A stretch of DNA of 64,000 nt. Origin: Thermicanus aegyptius DSM 12793 (GTDB lineage Bacteria > Bacillota > Bacilli > Thermicanales > Thermicanaceae). The notes under the pieces are model-generated. The model did no database searches, was not told the DNA's origin, and worked only from the letters and a program-made list of their open reading frames with translations. The stretch lies in contig NZ_KI783301.1 in NCBI RefSeq assembly GCF_000510645.1, forward strand, positions 2,425,151-2,489,150, in the 5' to 3' direction. A program made the translations under genes and the position numbers. Of the stretch, positions 27,313 to 35,552 are shown piece by piece. Position 1 is the stretch's first letter. Every line of letters starts with the position of its first letter.

Positions 27313-27702
27313 ATGTCAAAATCGCTAATCTGGTTCCGAACGGAAGTTGTCCCTCTATTCCTGGAAGAATATGAAAATTCCCTTCTCTATTGGATCGGGA
27401 AAGAAATGGCCGAAAGAGAAAGATTGAAGGATTTTATCTCCCTCCGCCACTATTTTGAGAAAAACGGGTTAGGAAAGCTTTCGATTAAAAAGAGGGAGAA
27501 GGATCACATCCTCCTCCTCCTTCACGATTCCCCCCTCAGCTCCGCCTCCGCGGCATCGGTCGGCACCCTCTCCCTGGAGTGCGGGATGGTCACCTATGCC
27601 ATGGAGGAGCTCTTCCAGCAAAAAGGAGAGGGATCCGTTCATTGGACGGATCCCCAAAGCAACTCCCCCTCCCTGGAAATCAAAGTTGCCTTTCTCAAGT
27701 AA
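27313..27702 (+). CDS. yslB: YslB-like protein (DUF2507)
   Basis: A 129-aa cytoplasmic protein. Its position, divergent and directly upstream of sdhC, and segments such as LLYWIGKEMAERERL and LECGMVTYAMEELFQQKGEG match the DUF2507/YslB family of Bacillales. Function is unknown; proteins of this family may fold like bacterial heme-NO/4VR domains, which I mention from memory. Start follows GAAGGAGGTTCCCCTC. The 3' half overlaps a longer frame on the other strand (27469-27933), which I treat as uncertain. Confidence 0.8.
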   Translation: MSKSLIWFRTEVVPLFLEEYENSLLYWIGKEMAERERLKDFISLRHYFEKNGLGKLSIKKREKDHILLLLHDSPLSSASAASVGTLSLECGMVTYAMEELFQQKGEGSVHWTDPQSNSPSLEIKVAFLK

Positions 27703-27933
27703 CATCCCTTTCATATAAGGAACAGGGATCGTATCAACCAAAGGATAAATCGCAGCATCAGAGCAACCAGGATATATGCAACGATCGCAAGAAAAAGGTC
27801 GAAAACCCATTTCTTGTAATTTACTTTTTCTTTTTTTTAGCATTCTTCTTATATGGTTCCAACTCACCAAAATGAGAAGAACCGAGAATGTTAACCAATG
27901 TTCTACGAGGGTTTGTCGGACCAAATCAGCCAT
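27469..27933 (-). CDS. Small membrane ORF downstream of the secreted protein (uncertain)
   Basis: A 154-codon frame starting MADLVRQTLVEHWLTFSV, with one hydrophobic segment (LTFSVLLILVSW) and a basic patch (RRMLKKRKSK) typical of a small single-pass protein. ATAAGGAG lies eight bases before the ATG, and the frame starts 38 bases after the upstream secreted-protein gene, suggesting cotranscription. But about half of it overlaps yslB on the opposite strand, and that part reads as low-complexity cysteine/glycine sequence. Probably only the N-terminal ~50 residues descend from a real gene that has lost its own 3' end. Not recognised. Confidence 0.35.
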   Translation of the reverse strand: MADLVRQTLVEHWLTFSVLLILVSWNHIRRMLKKRKSKLQEMGFRPFSCDRCIYPGCSDAAIYPLVDTIPVPYMKGMLLEKGNFDFQGGGVALGIRPMNGSLSFLLEELLHGIGDHPALQGEGADRCRGGGAEGGIVKEEEDVILLPLFNRKLS

Positions 27934-27971
27934 GCAATTTACTCCTTATAACTCATGCGGTTGTTCAATCC

Positions 27972-28606
27972 TTAGTTTTCCGAAAATCCTGTATCATAGT
28001 AATAAACTTCTACTGCTCCTGTATAGTTAGAATTGGCATATCGAACTTCTGTATTAAAAAATTGATAATACCCCCAATAGCTTGAATAGGCCTTTGTCTG
28101 CCAAAAGCCCCAATAAGAAGCATCAGGAATGGCCCTATTAATTTGTTCCACAAAAAACTGTGTAGTAGCTTCTACAACCGCTGCCCAAAAAGGAGTAGGT
28201 ACCCTGGAAGCCACATATGCCCCCACATAGTTTACCGCATATCTAACTACTTCCTTGTCGACTGTATTATAAAAAGTCCTATAATATGGACCACCAACTG
28301 TAATACCTCCGCCATTTTCGTCTACAGGAATGGAATAAATAACCGAATCACTCTGAGGACTAAAATTGTAAAGCTTTATTGCTTGGGCGTTTGAATCAAA
28401 AGCTCGCATTTCTTGTTCCGTCAACTTGTGATTCGTGACCACAGTTACTTTCACACCATTATTCATCCAACTTTGTTCAAGCCATTCATTACCGTTAACT
28501 TCAGTTTTTTTAATGTTAACTGGACATCAGCAGTTAAAACATGACTACCAAGAACTAAAACTAGCATCACTGCTACAAAAGGGAGAATAAAAGTTTTTCT
28601 AAACAT
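27972..28606 (-). pseudogene. Secreted protein, frameshifted (geobacillin-26-like?)
   Basis: A start ATG at 28606 follows AAGGAGTAGGTTCT and encodes a clear signal peptide (MFRKTFILPFVAVMLVLVLG, then SHVLTAD). After about 33 codons the frame is lost at a run of seven A (28505-28511 on the plus strand). One extra base there would join it to the downstream frame, which continues EVNGNEWLEQSW then MNNGVKVTVVTNHKLTEQEM to the stop at 27972, about 212 aa in all. The mature part is rich in Tyr, Gly and Asn and contains ITVGGPYYRTFYNTVDKEVV. From memory this resembles the geobacillin-26 group of secreted antibacterial proteins, but I cannot verify that. The slip could be a true mutation, a sequencing error, or phase variation at A7. 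Confidence 0.6.
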
Positions 28607-28648
28607 AGAACCTACTCCTTTTTAAGATATTAAAAGGCATCTATCTCC

Positions 28649-28676
28649 ATTATATTCTAATTATTGTCGCCGCCAA
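28649..28676 (-). promoter_or_regulatory. Promoter of the secreted-protein gene
   Basis: Minus strand TTGGCG (28676-28671), a 16-base spacer and TATAAT (28654-28649), about 40 bases upstream of the start. The remaining intergenic stretch to uvrC (28677-28952) is very AT-rich and shows no gene or clear hairpin. Confidence 0.6.
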
Positions 28677-28952
28677 GTCATTATTAAGTCTTTTATTATA
28701 CTTCTATGATATCGTATTATGCTAAAAATGATGATCAAAAGTAATAACTTTTTTTACATAAGAGAAAAAATTATAGCTTTAAAAAGGTATATCGCAAAAA
28801 GAGGTTTCTTTTATCCGAATCATAAGAAAAACTAATATACCATTGCTCACACAATTAGGGAGCCGTTTATAATTACAATTGTTATCATTAGTTTAACTTT
28901 TTGTCATAATATATTTGATAAAAATTTTCTTGTTCCCATTTTAAGAAAAAAA

Positions 28953-30746
28953 CTAAGGCTGTTTCTCCGCCCGCAGATGTTCAAGGATCGTTTTGGCCAG
29001 CTTATCGCCAAGGTTTAACGCGCGCAGCTCATCAATGGTAGCCTCCCGAATCCGTTTGACGGAACCGAAATGCTTTAGAAGCATCCGGCGCCGTTTCGGA
29101 CCGATCCCGGGGATCTCGTCCAATTGGGAGGAGAGGGTATGCTTCGCCCGGGTCTGACGGTGAAAAGTGATGGCAAAGCGGTGCACCTCCTCCTGGATCC
29201 GCTGCAGGAGATAAAATTCCGGGCTGTTCTTCGCGAGCGGAACGACCCGGGGCGGATCTCCCATGAGGAGCTCCGCGGTTTTGTGGCGGTCATCCTTGGC
29301 CATGCCGCAAACGGGGATGAAGAGATTCAGCTCATCTTCCAGGACCTCCAGGGCCGCCGTCATCTGCCCCTTCCCCCCATCGACGAGGATGAGATCGGGC
29401 AGAGGGAGATTCTCCCGCAGCACCCGGGTGTAGCGGCGCCGAATCACTTCCCGCATCGTCTCATAATCGTCGGGGCCCTTCACCGTCTTAATCCGATACT
29501 TCCGATACTCCTTCTTATCCGGCCTCCCGTCGGTAAAGACCACCATGGCGGAAACCGGATCGGTCCCCTGGATATTGGAATTGTCGAAGGCTTCAATCCG
29601 GTAGGGTGTCGCTATGCCAATCGCCTCTCCCAACCGTTCCACCGCGAGAGTGGTCCGGTTCTCATCCTTCTCCATGAGGGCGAATTTCTCCCGGAGGGCG
29701 ATGGCCGCATTCTCCATCGCCATCTTCACCAGATCCTTTTTCACCCCCCGCTTCGGGATCACGATGCGGGAATCAAGCCACTCGGACAGCTCATGCCCCT
29801 CCGAAATCTCCGGGAGAAGAATCTCGCGGGGGAGAGAAGAAGAGTCGAAATTGTAATAGAACTGCCCCACGAAAGAGAGAAAATCCTCCTCCGGTTCCCC
29901 ATAGTAGGGGAAGATGGAAACTTCACGCTCCATCATCTTTCCCTGGCGCATGTAGAAGACCTGTACGCACATCAGCCCCTTATCCACCGCATAGCCGAAT
30001 ACATCCCGGTTCTCTCGATCCGGCAGGGTGATCTTCTGCTTCTCCATCACCACATCGATCTGGCGGATCAGATCCCTATACTCCTTCGCCCGCTCAAACT
30101 CCAGCTTCTCCGCCGCTTCCTTCATCTTTTCTTCCAATTCCCTGCGAATCTCCTGATGCCCTCCGTTTAAGAAGCGGACAATATCCTTGGTCATCTTTTC
30201 ATACGTTTCCTGTTGTACCTGGAACTGACAAGGTGCCAAACATTGATGGATATGATAATAGAGACAAACCTTATCCTTCAGAGTCCGGCATTTCCTCAAA
30301 GGATAGAGGCGGTCGAGGAGTTTTTTCGTCTCCCGGGCTGCCCCCACATCGGGGTAAGGACCGAAGTATTTCGCCTTATCCTTCTTCACCTTGCGGGTAA
30401 TCTCAAGCCTTGGGTGCTCCTCAAAGGTAAGTTTGATATAGGGATAGGTTTTGTCATCCTTCAGCATCACGTTATAACGCGGGCTATGCTTCTTAATCAG
30501 GTTAATCTCCAGAAGCAGCGACTCAATCGCACTCCCCGTGACAATATATTCAAAATCCTCGATTTCACCGACCAATCGCTGGGTTTTCGCGTCGTGGCTG
30601 CCGGTAAAATAGGAGCGAACCCGGTTTTTCAACGATTTCGCCTTTCCCACGTAGATGACGCGGCCCTCTGCGTCTTTCATCAGATAGCATCCCGGCTTAT
30701 CCGGAAGAAGGGCTAATTTTTCCTTAAGCAATTCCCTTTTGGTCAT
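28953..30746 (-). CDS. uvrC: Excinuclease ABC subunit C
   Basis: Dual-incision nuclease of nucleotide excision repair, 597 aa. GIY-YIG domain at the N-terminus ([34 protein letters not shown]); Cys-rich interdomain [23 protein letters not shown] helix near residues 195-230; the RNase H-like 3' nuclease including [20 protein letters not shown] and [11 protein letters not shown]; helix-hairpin-helix pair at the C-terminus ([19 protein letters not shown]). ATG 30746 has AAGGAAGGGAAAGACC before it; the ten upstream codons are not favoured. Synteny trxA-uvrC is as in Bacillus. Confidence 0.97.
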   Translation of the reverse strand: MTKRELLKEKLALLPDKPGCYLMKDAEGRVIYVGKAKSLKNRVRSYFTGSHDAKTQRLVGEIEDFEYIVTGSAIESLLLEINLIKKHSPRYNVMLKDDKTYPYIKLTFEEHPRLEITRKVKKDKAKYFGPYPDVGAARETKKLLDRLYPLRKCRTLKDKVCLYYHIHQCLAPCQFQVQQETYEKMTKDIVRFLNGGHQEIRRELEEKMKEAAEKLEFERAKEYRDLIRQIDVVMEKQKITLPDRENRDVFGYAVDKGLMCVQVFYMRQGKMMEREVSIFPYYGEPEEDFLSFVGQFYYNFDSSSLPREILLPEISEGHELSEWLDSRIVIPKRGVKKDLVKMAMENAAIALREKFALMEKDENRTTLAVERLGEAIGIATPYRIEAFDNSNIQGTDPVSAMVVFTDGRPDKKEYRKYRIKTVKGPDDYETMREVIRRRYTRVLRENLPLPDLILVDGGKGQMTAALEVLEDELNLFIPVCGMAKDDRHKTAELLMGDPPRVVPLAKNSPEFYLLQRIQEEVHRFAITFHRQTRAKHTLSSQLDEIPGIGPKRRRMLLKHFGSVKRIREATIDELRALNLGDKLAKTILEHLRAEKQP

Positions 30747-30866
30747 GGTCTTTCCCTTCCTAATCTTTTCTACCATCGATGATAAATGGAAAAAGAAAAT
30801 GGGTCAAGACGAGGTGATTCTTACTCCAGATTTGCTAAAATATCCTAATGCCGTCCTAAATGAAAC

Positions 30867-30895
30867 TTCAAGATCCGTAAATTTAGGGATATAAT
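30867..30895 (+). promoter_or_regulatory. Promoter of the VIT-family gene
   Basis: Weak -35 TTCAAG (30867-30872), a 17-base spacer and consensus TATAAT (30890-30895), about 40 bases before the ATG. Confidence 0.55.
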
Positions 30896-30934
30896 CAACT
30901 AAAGCCCATCTTCACATAAGGAGAGAGATCATTC

Positions 30935-31630
30935 ATGCCGCAGACAGAGCACGTAGAAAAACATTTTTTAGCCCCTGATCTGATTCGGGATATCGTCATT
31001 GGAATGGCGGACGGGCTTACCGTCCCCTTTGCCCTAGCCGCAGGTCTTTCGGGGGCCGTCACCTCCACCACCCTCGTCGTCATCGCCGGCATCGCCGAGA
31101 TTGCCGCCGGTTCCATCGCCATGGGATTGGGAGGGTACCTGGCAGCCCGGACGGACCGGGAGCATTATCTAACGGAATTGGAGCGGGAAAGGAGGGAAAT
31201 CATCGAACTCCCCGATCGGGAAAGGGAAGAAGTGGCGGAAATCCTTACCGGATGGGGAATGAAGGAACAGGAAGTGGAAGCGGCCGTCGATTCGATCAGC
31301 AGCGATCCCGATAAGTGGGTTGATTTTATGATGAAATATGAGCTGGGATTGGAAGAGCCGGAGCCGAAAAGGGCCTTAAACAGCTCTGTTACCATCGGCC
31401 TCTCCTATATTGTAGGGGGCTTCATTCCTCTCTCCCCTTACATCTTCATTCCCCATCCTGTGACGGCACTCCTCGTCTCCGTCATCGTCACCCTCATCGC
31501 CCTTTTCCTCTTCGGTTTCATCAAGGGAAAGTTCACAGGGACGAAGCCGTTGAAGAGCGCTTGGCAGACGATGTTGGTCGGGGGAATTGCGGCAGGAATC
31601 GCCTTTCTCATCGCCAGGTTGATCTCGTGA
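30935..31630 (+). CDS. VIT1/CCC1 family membrane protein
   Basis: A 231-aa protein of the vacuolar iron transporter family. The first region IVIGMADGLTVPFALAAGLS matches the conserved N-terminal transmembrane pair. A cytoplasmic charged loop (about residues 75-145) is rich in Glu and could bind metal. Three more membrane segments lie near 150-230. Bacterial members are thought to move Fe(II) or Mn(II) out of the cytoplasm or into compartments; the substrate is not shown here. A good AAGGAGAGAG site precedes the start. Single gene with its own promoter, inserted between uvrC and trxA. Confidence 0.88.
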   Translation: MPQTEHVEKHFLAPDLIRDIVIGMADGLTVPFALAAGLSGAVTSTTLVVIAGIAEIAAGSIAMGLGGYLAARTDREHYLTELERERREIIELPDREREEVAEILTGWGMKEQEVEAAVDSISSDPDKWVDFMMKYELGLEEPEPKRALNSSVTIGLSYIVGGFIPLSPYIFIPHPVTALLVSVIVTLIALFLFGFIKGKFTGTKPLKSAWQTMLVGGIAAGIAFLIARLIS

Positions 31631-31714
31631 ACTCCCTTAGGATAGAACCGGGGGCTTTTTTCCATAGGATGTTGCGCCTCCCGGTCGGCGGGATTTTTCC
31701 ATTGATCTTTAGGA

Positions 31715-31744
31715 TTGGAATTTTTCTCACGATCTTGTTATACT
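31715..31744 (+). promoter_or_regulatory. trxA promoter
   Basis: TTGGAA (31715-31720), an 18-base spacer and TATACT (31739-31744), 45 bases upstream of trxA. Confidence 0.6.
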
Positions 31745-31788
31745 CTAAGAGAATCGAATTTCTTGGATAAATAGGAGGAGAGAACAAC

Positions 31789-32109
31789 ATGGCTATCACG
31801 CATACGACCGACCAAAACTTCCAAGCGGACGTAGAGCAAGCGGAAGGCTTGGTCATCGTTGACTTTTGGGCTCCCTGGTGCGGTCCCTGCCGCATGATCG
31901 CCCCTGTCTTGGAACAGTTGGATAAGGAATTCGAGGGGAAGGTTAAGATCGTAAAATTAAACGTGGATGAGAATCCGTCCAATCCCGGCCGCTTCGGCAT
32001 CATGGGAATTCCCACCCTTCTCCTCTTTAAAGATGGTAAAGTGGTGGATAAAATCGTCGGCTTCCAACCGAAAGAGAATTTTGTTAAAGCGATTAATGCT
32101 CATCTCTGA
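31789..32109 (+). CDS. trxA: Thioredoxin
   Basis: Small dithiol-disulfide oxidoreductase of 106 aa. The active site WAPWCGPC is near residue 29; the conserved cis-proline region GIMGIPTLLLFKDGK follows, and the C-terminal FQPKENFVKAINAHL helix is typical. Start follows AGGAGGAGAGAACA. Convergent with etfA, sharing a bidirectional terminator. A cytoplasmic reductant for ribonucleotide reductase and methionine sulfoxide reductases. Confidence 0.97.
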   Translation: MAITHTTDQNFQADVEQAEGLVIVDFWAPWCGPCRMIAPVLEQLDKEFEGKVKIVKLNVDENPSNPGRFGIMGIPTLLLFKDGKVVDKIVGFQPKENFVKAINAHL

Positions 32110-32114
32110 ACCGA

Positions 32115-32151
32115 AAAAGCCCTTCTCCTCAAGCGCGGGAGAAGGGCTTTT
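32115..32151. terminator. Bidirectional terminator between trxA and etfA
   Basis: Perfect 14-bp stem AAAAGCCCTTCTCC/GGAGAAGGGCTTTT, five bases after the trxA stop and 12 bases before the end of etfA. Confidence 0.9.
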
Positions 32152-32163
32152 GGGTCTCGTTGC

Positions 32164-33135
32164 TCATTTTCCCAAAACCGTTTTAAGTTCTTGGGTAAGC
32201 AGGGGAACAACCTCAAAGAGGTCCCCCACGATTCCATAATCGGCAACCTGAAAGATGGGGGCTTCCGGATCTTTATTGATCGCAACAATCACCTTGGAGT
32301 TGGACATCCCCGCCAAGTGCTGGATCGCACCGGAAAGGCCGCAGGCAATGTACAGGTCCGGGGTAACCACTTTTCCGGTCTGTCCGATCTGCAAGGAGTA
32401 ATCACAATATCCCGCATCGCAGGCTCCCCGGGTAGCGCCCACCGCCGCCCCTAAGACCGATGCCAACTCGTACAGGGGTTTAAACCCTTCCGCACTCTTT
32501 ACCCCGCGTCCGCCGGAAACGATGATCTTGGCTTCCGTCAGATCAATGCTTCCCTTCGTCTTCCGAACCACCTCTTTGACGATGGTTTTCAAATCTTTTA
32601 CCTCAATTTCCTCTTCCCGAACGGGGACGTCTTTTTCCTCCGGTGCACGCGGAGGAAAATTGTTGGGCCGTAAGGTAAGCATCCATTTCTCCGAGGTAAA
32701 GATCCGTTTCTGGAACGCCTTCCCCGCGTAAATGGGACGAATAAATTGAATCGTTTCCCCCTCTTCCACGATCCCGGTTACATCGGAAATGAGCCCCATG
32801 TTAAGCCTCGCCGCCACCTTCGGCGCCACGTCCCTCCCTATGGCCGTATGTCCCAAGATGATTACATCGGGGTTTCCTTCCTTAAAGAAAGAAACCAGAG
32901 CCTGGGCGTAACCCTCCGGGGTATACGATTGAAGGAGGGGGTTAATCCCCACCCAGACCTCATCTGCGCCATAACGTCCTAATTCCTCCGCATAGTCCGG
33001 TTTCTTCGCGGCGAAGAGGAGGGCGGTTACTTTCCCCTCCCCGGCGATTCTCCTGGCCACCGCCAAGATTTCTAAAGAGACATTCCGGAGTTTCCCCTCT
33101 TTTTCTTCCGCCAATATCATTACATTTCGTTTCAT
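32164..33135 (-). CDS. etfA: Electron transfer flavoprotein alpha subunit
   Basis: A 323-aa FAD-binding subunit of ETF that accepts electrons from acyl-CoA dehydrogenases. The C-terminal FAD domain has IVSGGRGVKSAEGFKPLYEL, GATRGACDAGYCDYSLQIGQ, GKVVTPDLYIACGLSGAIQH and VAINKDPEAPIFQVADYGIV. Twelve bases after etfB. Last gene of the fadR-fadB-etfB-etfA operon, ending at a bidirectional terminator. Confidence 0.97.
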   Translation of the reverse strand: MKRNVMILAEEKEGKLRNVSLEILAVARRIAGEGKVTALLFAAKKPDYAEELGRYGADEVWVGINPLLQSYTPEGYAQALVSFFKEGNPDVIILGHTAIGRDVAPKVAARLNMGLISDVTGIVEEGETIQFIRPIYAGKAFQKRIFTSEKWMLTLRPNNFPPRAPEEKDVPVREEEIEVKDLKTIVKEVVRKTKGSIDLTEAKIIVSGGRGVKSAEGFKPLYELASVLGAAVGATRGACDAGYCDYSLQIGQTGKVVTPDLYIACGLSGAIQHLAGMSNSKVIVAINKDPEAPIFQVADYGIVGDLFEVVPLLTQELKTVLGK

Positions 33136-33147
33136 GACTTCTCCCCC

Positions 33148-33909
33148 CTAGATCACCTTTGCTTCGGTGTGTAAGAGTTGAACCAGTTCTTTTACCTGTT
33201 CCGTCAAATCGCCTGTGAGGATCTTGCCCGCATCTCGTTTTGGAGGGAGGGCAACCTCCACCACTTCGGTGAGGAGAGTGGAGGAGGAGAGTCCCAGTTC
33301 CTGGATGCTGATTCGTTCCAGAGGTTTTTTCTTCGCCTTCATGATCCCGGGGAGAGAGGTGTAACGGGGCTCGTTTAACCCTTGTTGGGCGGTGATCAAG
33401 AGGGGGAGAGTCCCTTCCACCCGTTCCTCATCTCCTTCCACATCGCGGACGGCGCGGAGGAGATTCCCCTCCACCTCCACTTGGGTGACGGCGGCGATAT
33501 GAGGATAGCCCAAAAGCTCCGCGACACGAACGGCTACTTGTCCCGCACCATTATCGACGGAGAGATTGCCGGCGAGGAGAAGGTCCGGGTTTTCCCGTTT
33601 CACCACTTCACCGAGGGCTTGCGCGATGAGACTTTCATCTGCTTTTCGATCCAGGTCGTGGATCAGGATGGCTCGGTCGGCTCCCATGGCCAATGCTTTC
33701 CGGAGGGCGCTTTCCACCCGGTCCGGTCCCGCCGAGAGAAGAACAACCTCTCCGCCGTGGGCCTCTTTGAGCCGAATCGCCTCTTCAACGGCGTATTCAT
33801 CATAGGGATTTATGATCCACTCCACATTCTCCTCCTGAATCTCACCCCCTGCAATCACGACCTTCTCTTCGGTATCAAAGGTTTGTTTTAACAGTACGAG
33901 CATCTTCAT
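33148..33909 (-). CDS. etfB: Electron transfer flavoprotein beta subunit
   Basis: A 253-aa AMP-binding ETF subunit. N-terminal LVLLKQTFDTEEKVV, mid-protein INPYDEYAVEEAIRLKEAHG, the adenine-nucleotide region LLLAGNLSVDNGAGQVAVRV and the recognition-loop area LPLLITAQQGLNEPRYTSLP are as in the family. 54 bases after fadB. Forms a heterodimer with EtfA to feed electrons from beta-oxidation to menaquinone. Confidence 0.97.
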   Translation of the reverse strand: MKMLVLLKQTFDTEEKVVIAGGEIQEENVEWIINPYDEYAVEEAIRLKEAHGGEVVLLSAGPDRVESALRKALAMGADRAILIHDLDRKADESLIAQALGEVVKRENPDLLLAGNLSVDNGAGQVAVRVAELLGYPHIAAVTQVEVEGNLLRAVRDVEGDEERVEGTLPLLITAQQGLNEPRYTSLPGIMKAKKKPLERISIQELGLSSSTLLTEVVEVALPPKRDAGKILTGDLTEQVKELVQLLHTEAKVI

Positions 33910-33963
33910 CGAATTCCCCTCCTCTATGATTCTCCTCTTATTTCGCTTTTCTTTCGACGCCCA

Positions 33964-34746
33964 TCAACGATCGGAAAATTTGGGCGGACGTTTTTCCAGG
34001 AAAGCGGCCATCCCTTCTTTCTTATCTTCCGTTTCAAAGCTTTTCCCGAAAAGCTCGGCTTCCCATGCTCCCCCCTCACGGACGGATACCGTTTCACTCC
34101 TTTCCACGGCGAGTAAGGCGTGGGTAAGCGCAATTTTCCCCTTTTCCGCAATCCGTGCCGCAATGTCCGTCACGTTCTCCCAAATCTCTTCCTCGGAATA
34201 AATGCCATTGACGAGACTGATCTGTTTCGCGATCTCACCGCTTACCGGCTCTCCCGTCAGGATCATTTCCAATGCCTTTGCCTTGCCCACGAGGCGGGGA
34301 AGGCGCTGAGTCCCTGCAAATCCCGGAATGATCCCCAGGTTTAACTCCGGCAATCCCAATTTCGCCCCTTCGGTGGCAAAACGCATGTGACATGCCATGG
34401 CCAATTCCAGCCCACCGCCCAGGGCCGCCCCGTGAATGAGGGCGATGATCGGTTTATGGAAGGTTTCGATTCTTTCCAGAAGGCTTTGCCCTTTGAGGGC
34501 TAATTCCCTCGCTTCCTCCCCGGAAGAGATGTGGGCCAATTCTTTGATGTCTGCACCGGCAGCGAAAAATTTCCCTTCTCCGGCGAGAAGGATCACCTTC
34601 ACCCTATCGTTCTTCCGAAGCTCTTCCAGAACCTGTCCCAATTCCTCGACCATCTGCCGGCTCATCGCATTGGCAGGCGGATGGTTGAGTCGGATCGTGG
34701 CGATTCTCCCCTCCACCTGCAATTTTACTTGTTTCAACTCTTCCAA
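33964..34746 (-). CDS. fadB: Enoyl-CoA hydratase (FadB type)
   Basis: Crotonase-fold hydratase of about 260 aa that adds water to trans-2-enoyl-CoA. Signature: EGKFFAAGADIKELAHIS (oxyanion-hole strand), AALGGGLELAMACHMRFATE with the catalytic Glu region, GAKLGLPELNLGIIPGFAGT with the second Glu, and FETEDKKEGMAAFLEKRPPK near the end. I favour TTG at 34746, preceded by GGGAGGAAGCAGGGA; an in-frame GTG at 34776 lacks a good site. Immediately follows fadR, as in B. subtilis ysiA-ysiB. Confidence 0.92.
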   Translation of the reverse strand: MEELKQVKLQVEGRIATIRLNHPPANAMSRQMVEELGQVLEELRKNDRVKVILLAGEGKFFAAGADIKELAHISSGEEARELALKGQSLLERIETFHKPIIALIHGAALGGGLELAMACHMRFATEGAKLGLPELNLGIIPGFAGTQRLPRLVGKAKALEMILTGEPVSGEIAKQISLVNGIYSEEEIWENVTDIAARIAEKGKIALTHALLAVERSETVSVREGGAWEAELFGKSFETEDKKEGMAAFLEKRPPKFSDR

Positions 34747-34780
34747 TCCCTGCTTCCTCCCTTCCTCTTTTCCCACACCG

Positions 34781-35362
34781 TCATCGTAACCCGTGGATCA
34801 AAAGATCCTGCACCGGTTCCACCAAATTCATGAGATCCCTCTCGGTATTTGCCATCACCCATGAGGTAACGGTTTCATCCAGGGTGCCGAAGATCATCTT
34901 CCTCGCCACATGGGTGATCACCTCTCGGCGGAAAACCCCTTTTTCTTTCCCCCGTTCGATGATCCCGTCGATCACATCCAGATATTTTTTTAAGATCGGA
35001 GCCAATCCCCGCCTAATCTCGGGATCGGACTGCCTCAGTTCGATCTGTGTCACAATCGCCAGATCTTTGTCATGGGCAAGACTCTCGAAGTGGGAATGAA
35101 TGAGAAGACGCAATTGCTCTTCGGGATCATCAATCAGAGCCAGCTTTTCCTTTAATTTCTCCACATAAAGGCCCATCGTCTCCTGGAACAAGGAGATGAG
35201 CACATCCGCCTTGCTTTCAAAATATAAATAGATGGTTCCGTCGGCTACGTTCGCTTCTCTCGCAATTTTGGAAACCTGCGCGTTGTGATATCCATGCGTT
35301 GCGAAGACACGAATTGCCGCTCGAATAATCGTATCATATTTATCCCCTGCTCTGCGGGACAT
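34781..35362 (-). CDS. fadR: TetR family regulator FadR
   Basis: A 193-aa TetR-type repressor. The DNA-binding domain is at the N-terminus (AIRVFATHGYHNAQVSKIAR then ANVADGTIYLYFESKADVLI) and an acyl-CoA-binding-like helical domain follows. Synteny with fadB-etfB-etfA and lcfA identifies it as the FadR of Bacillales, released from DNA by long-chain acyl-CoA. ATG 35362 follows TTTGGAGGTGGCCTG. A palindrome lies 16 bases upstream, so it is probably self-regulated. Confidence 0.93.
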   Translation of the reverse strand: MSRRAGDKYDTIIRAAIRVFATHGYHNAQVSKIAREANVADGTIYLYFESKADVLISLFQETMGLYVEKLKEKLALIDDPEEQLRLLIHSHFESLAHDKDLAIVTQIELRQSDPEIRRGLAPILKKYLDVIDGIIERGKEKGVFRREVITHVARKMIFGTLDETVTSWVMANTERDLMNLVEPVQDLLIHGLR

Positions 35363-35377
35363 CAGGCCACCTCCAAA

Positions 35378-35397
35378 GAGTGAATGATTATTCACTC
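35378..35397. promoter_or_regulatory. FadR operator before fadR-fadB-etfBA
   Basis: GAGTGAATGATTATTCACTC: perfect 8-bp arms GAGTGAAT/ATTCACTC around four bases. It agrees with the FadR consensus TGAATGAMTANTCATTCA at most positions and lies just ahead of the regulator gene. Confidence 0.82.
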
Positions 35398-35468
35398 ATC
35401 TTACTTCAGTCTATCCTCTTTCGCAATTCCTGTCAATGAATCTTCACTTTTTTTTTTTTGAAAAGAAA

Positions 35469-35518
35469 CCCCTCCAAAGCAAAAGTGCAAGTTTTTTGCA
35501 CTCCCGGCTCCGGAGGGG
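35469..35518. terminator. Nested hairpin after the CotS-like gene
   Basis: Outer CCCCTCC/GGAGGGG and inner AGTGCAA/TTGCACT stems, about 35 bases after the stop of the CotS-like gene on the minus strand and before fadR. Probable terminator; the following tract on the minus strand is only moderately T-rich. Confidence 0.7.
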
Positions 35519-35552
35519 CGCCGATGCCCACATTCTTGCATTCGACTCTCTT

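Noticed and set aside
29124-30170. 348-codon plus-strand frame across uvrC
   Set aside because: Fully antisense to a well-supported uvrC and without family motifs; a shadow of high-G+C codon bias.
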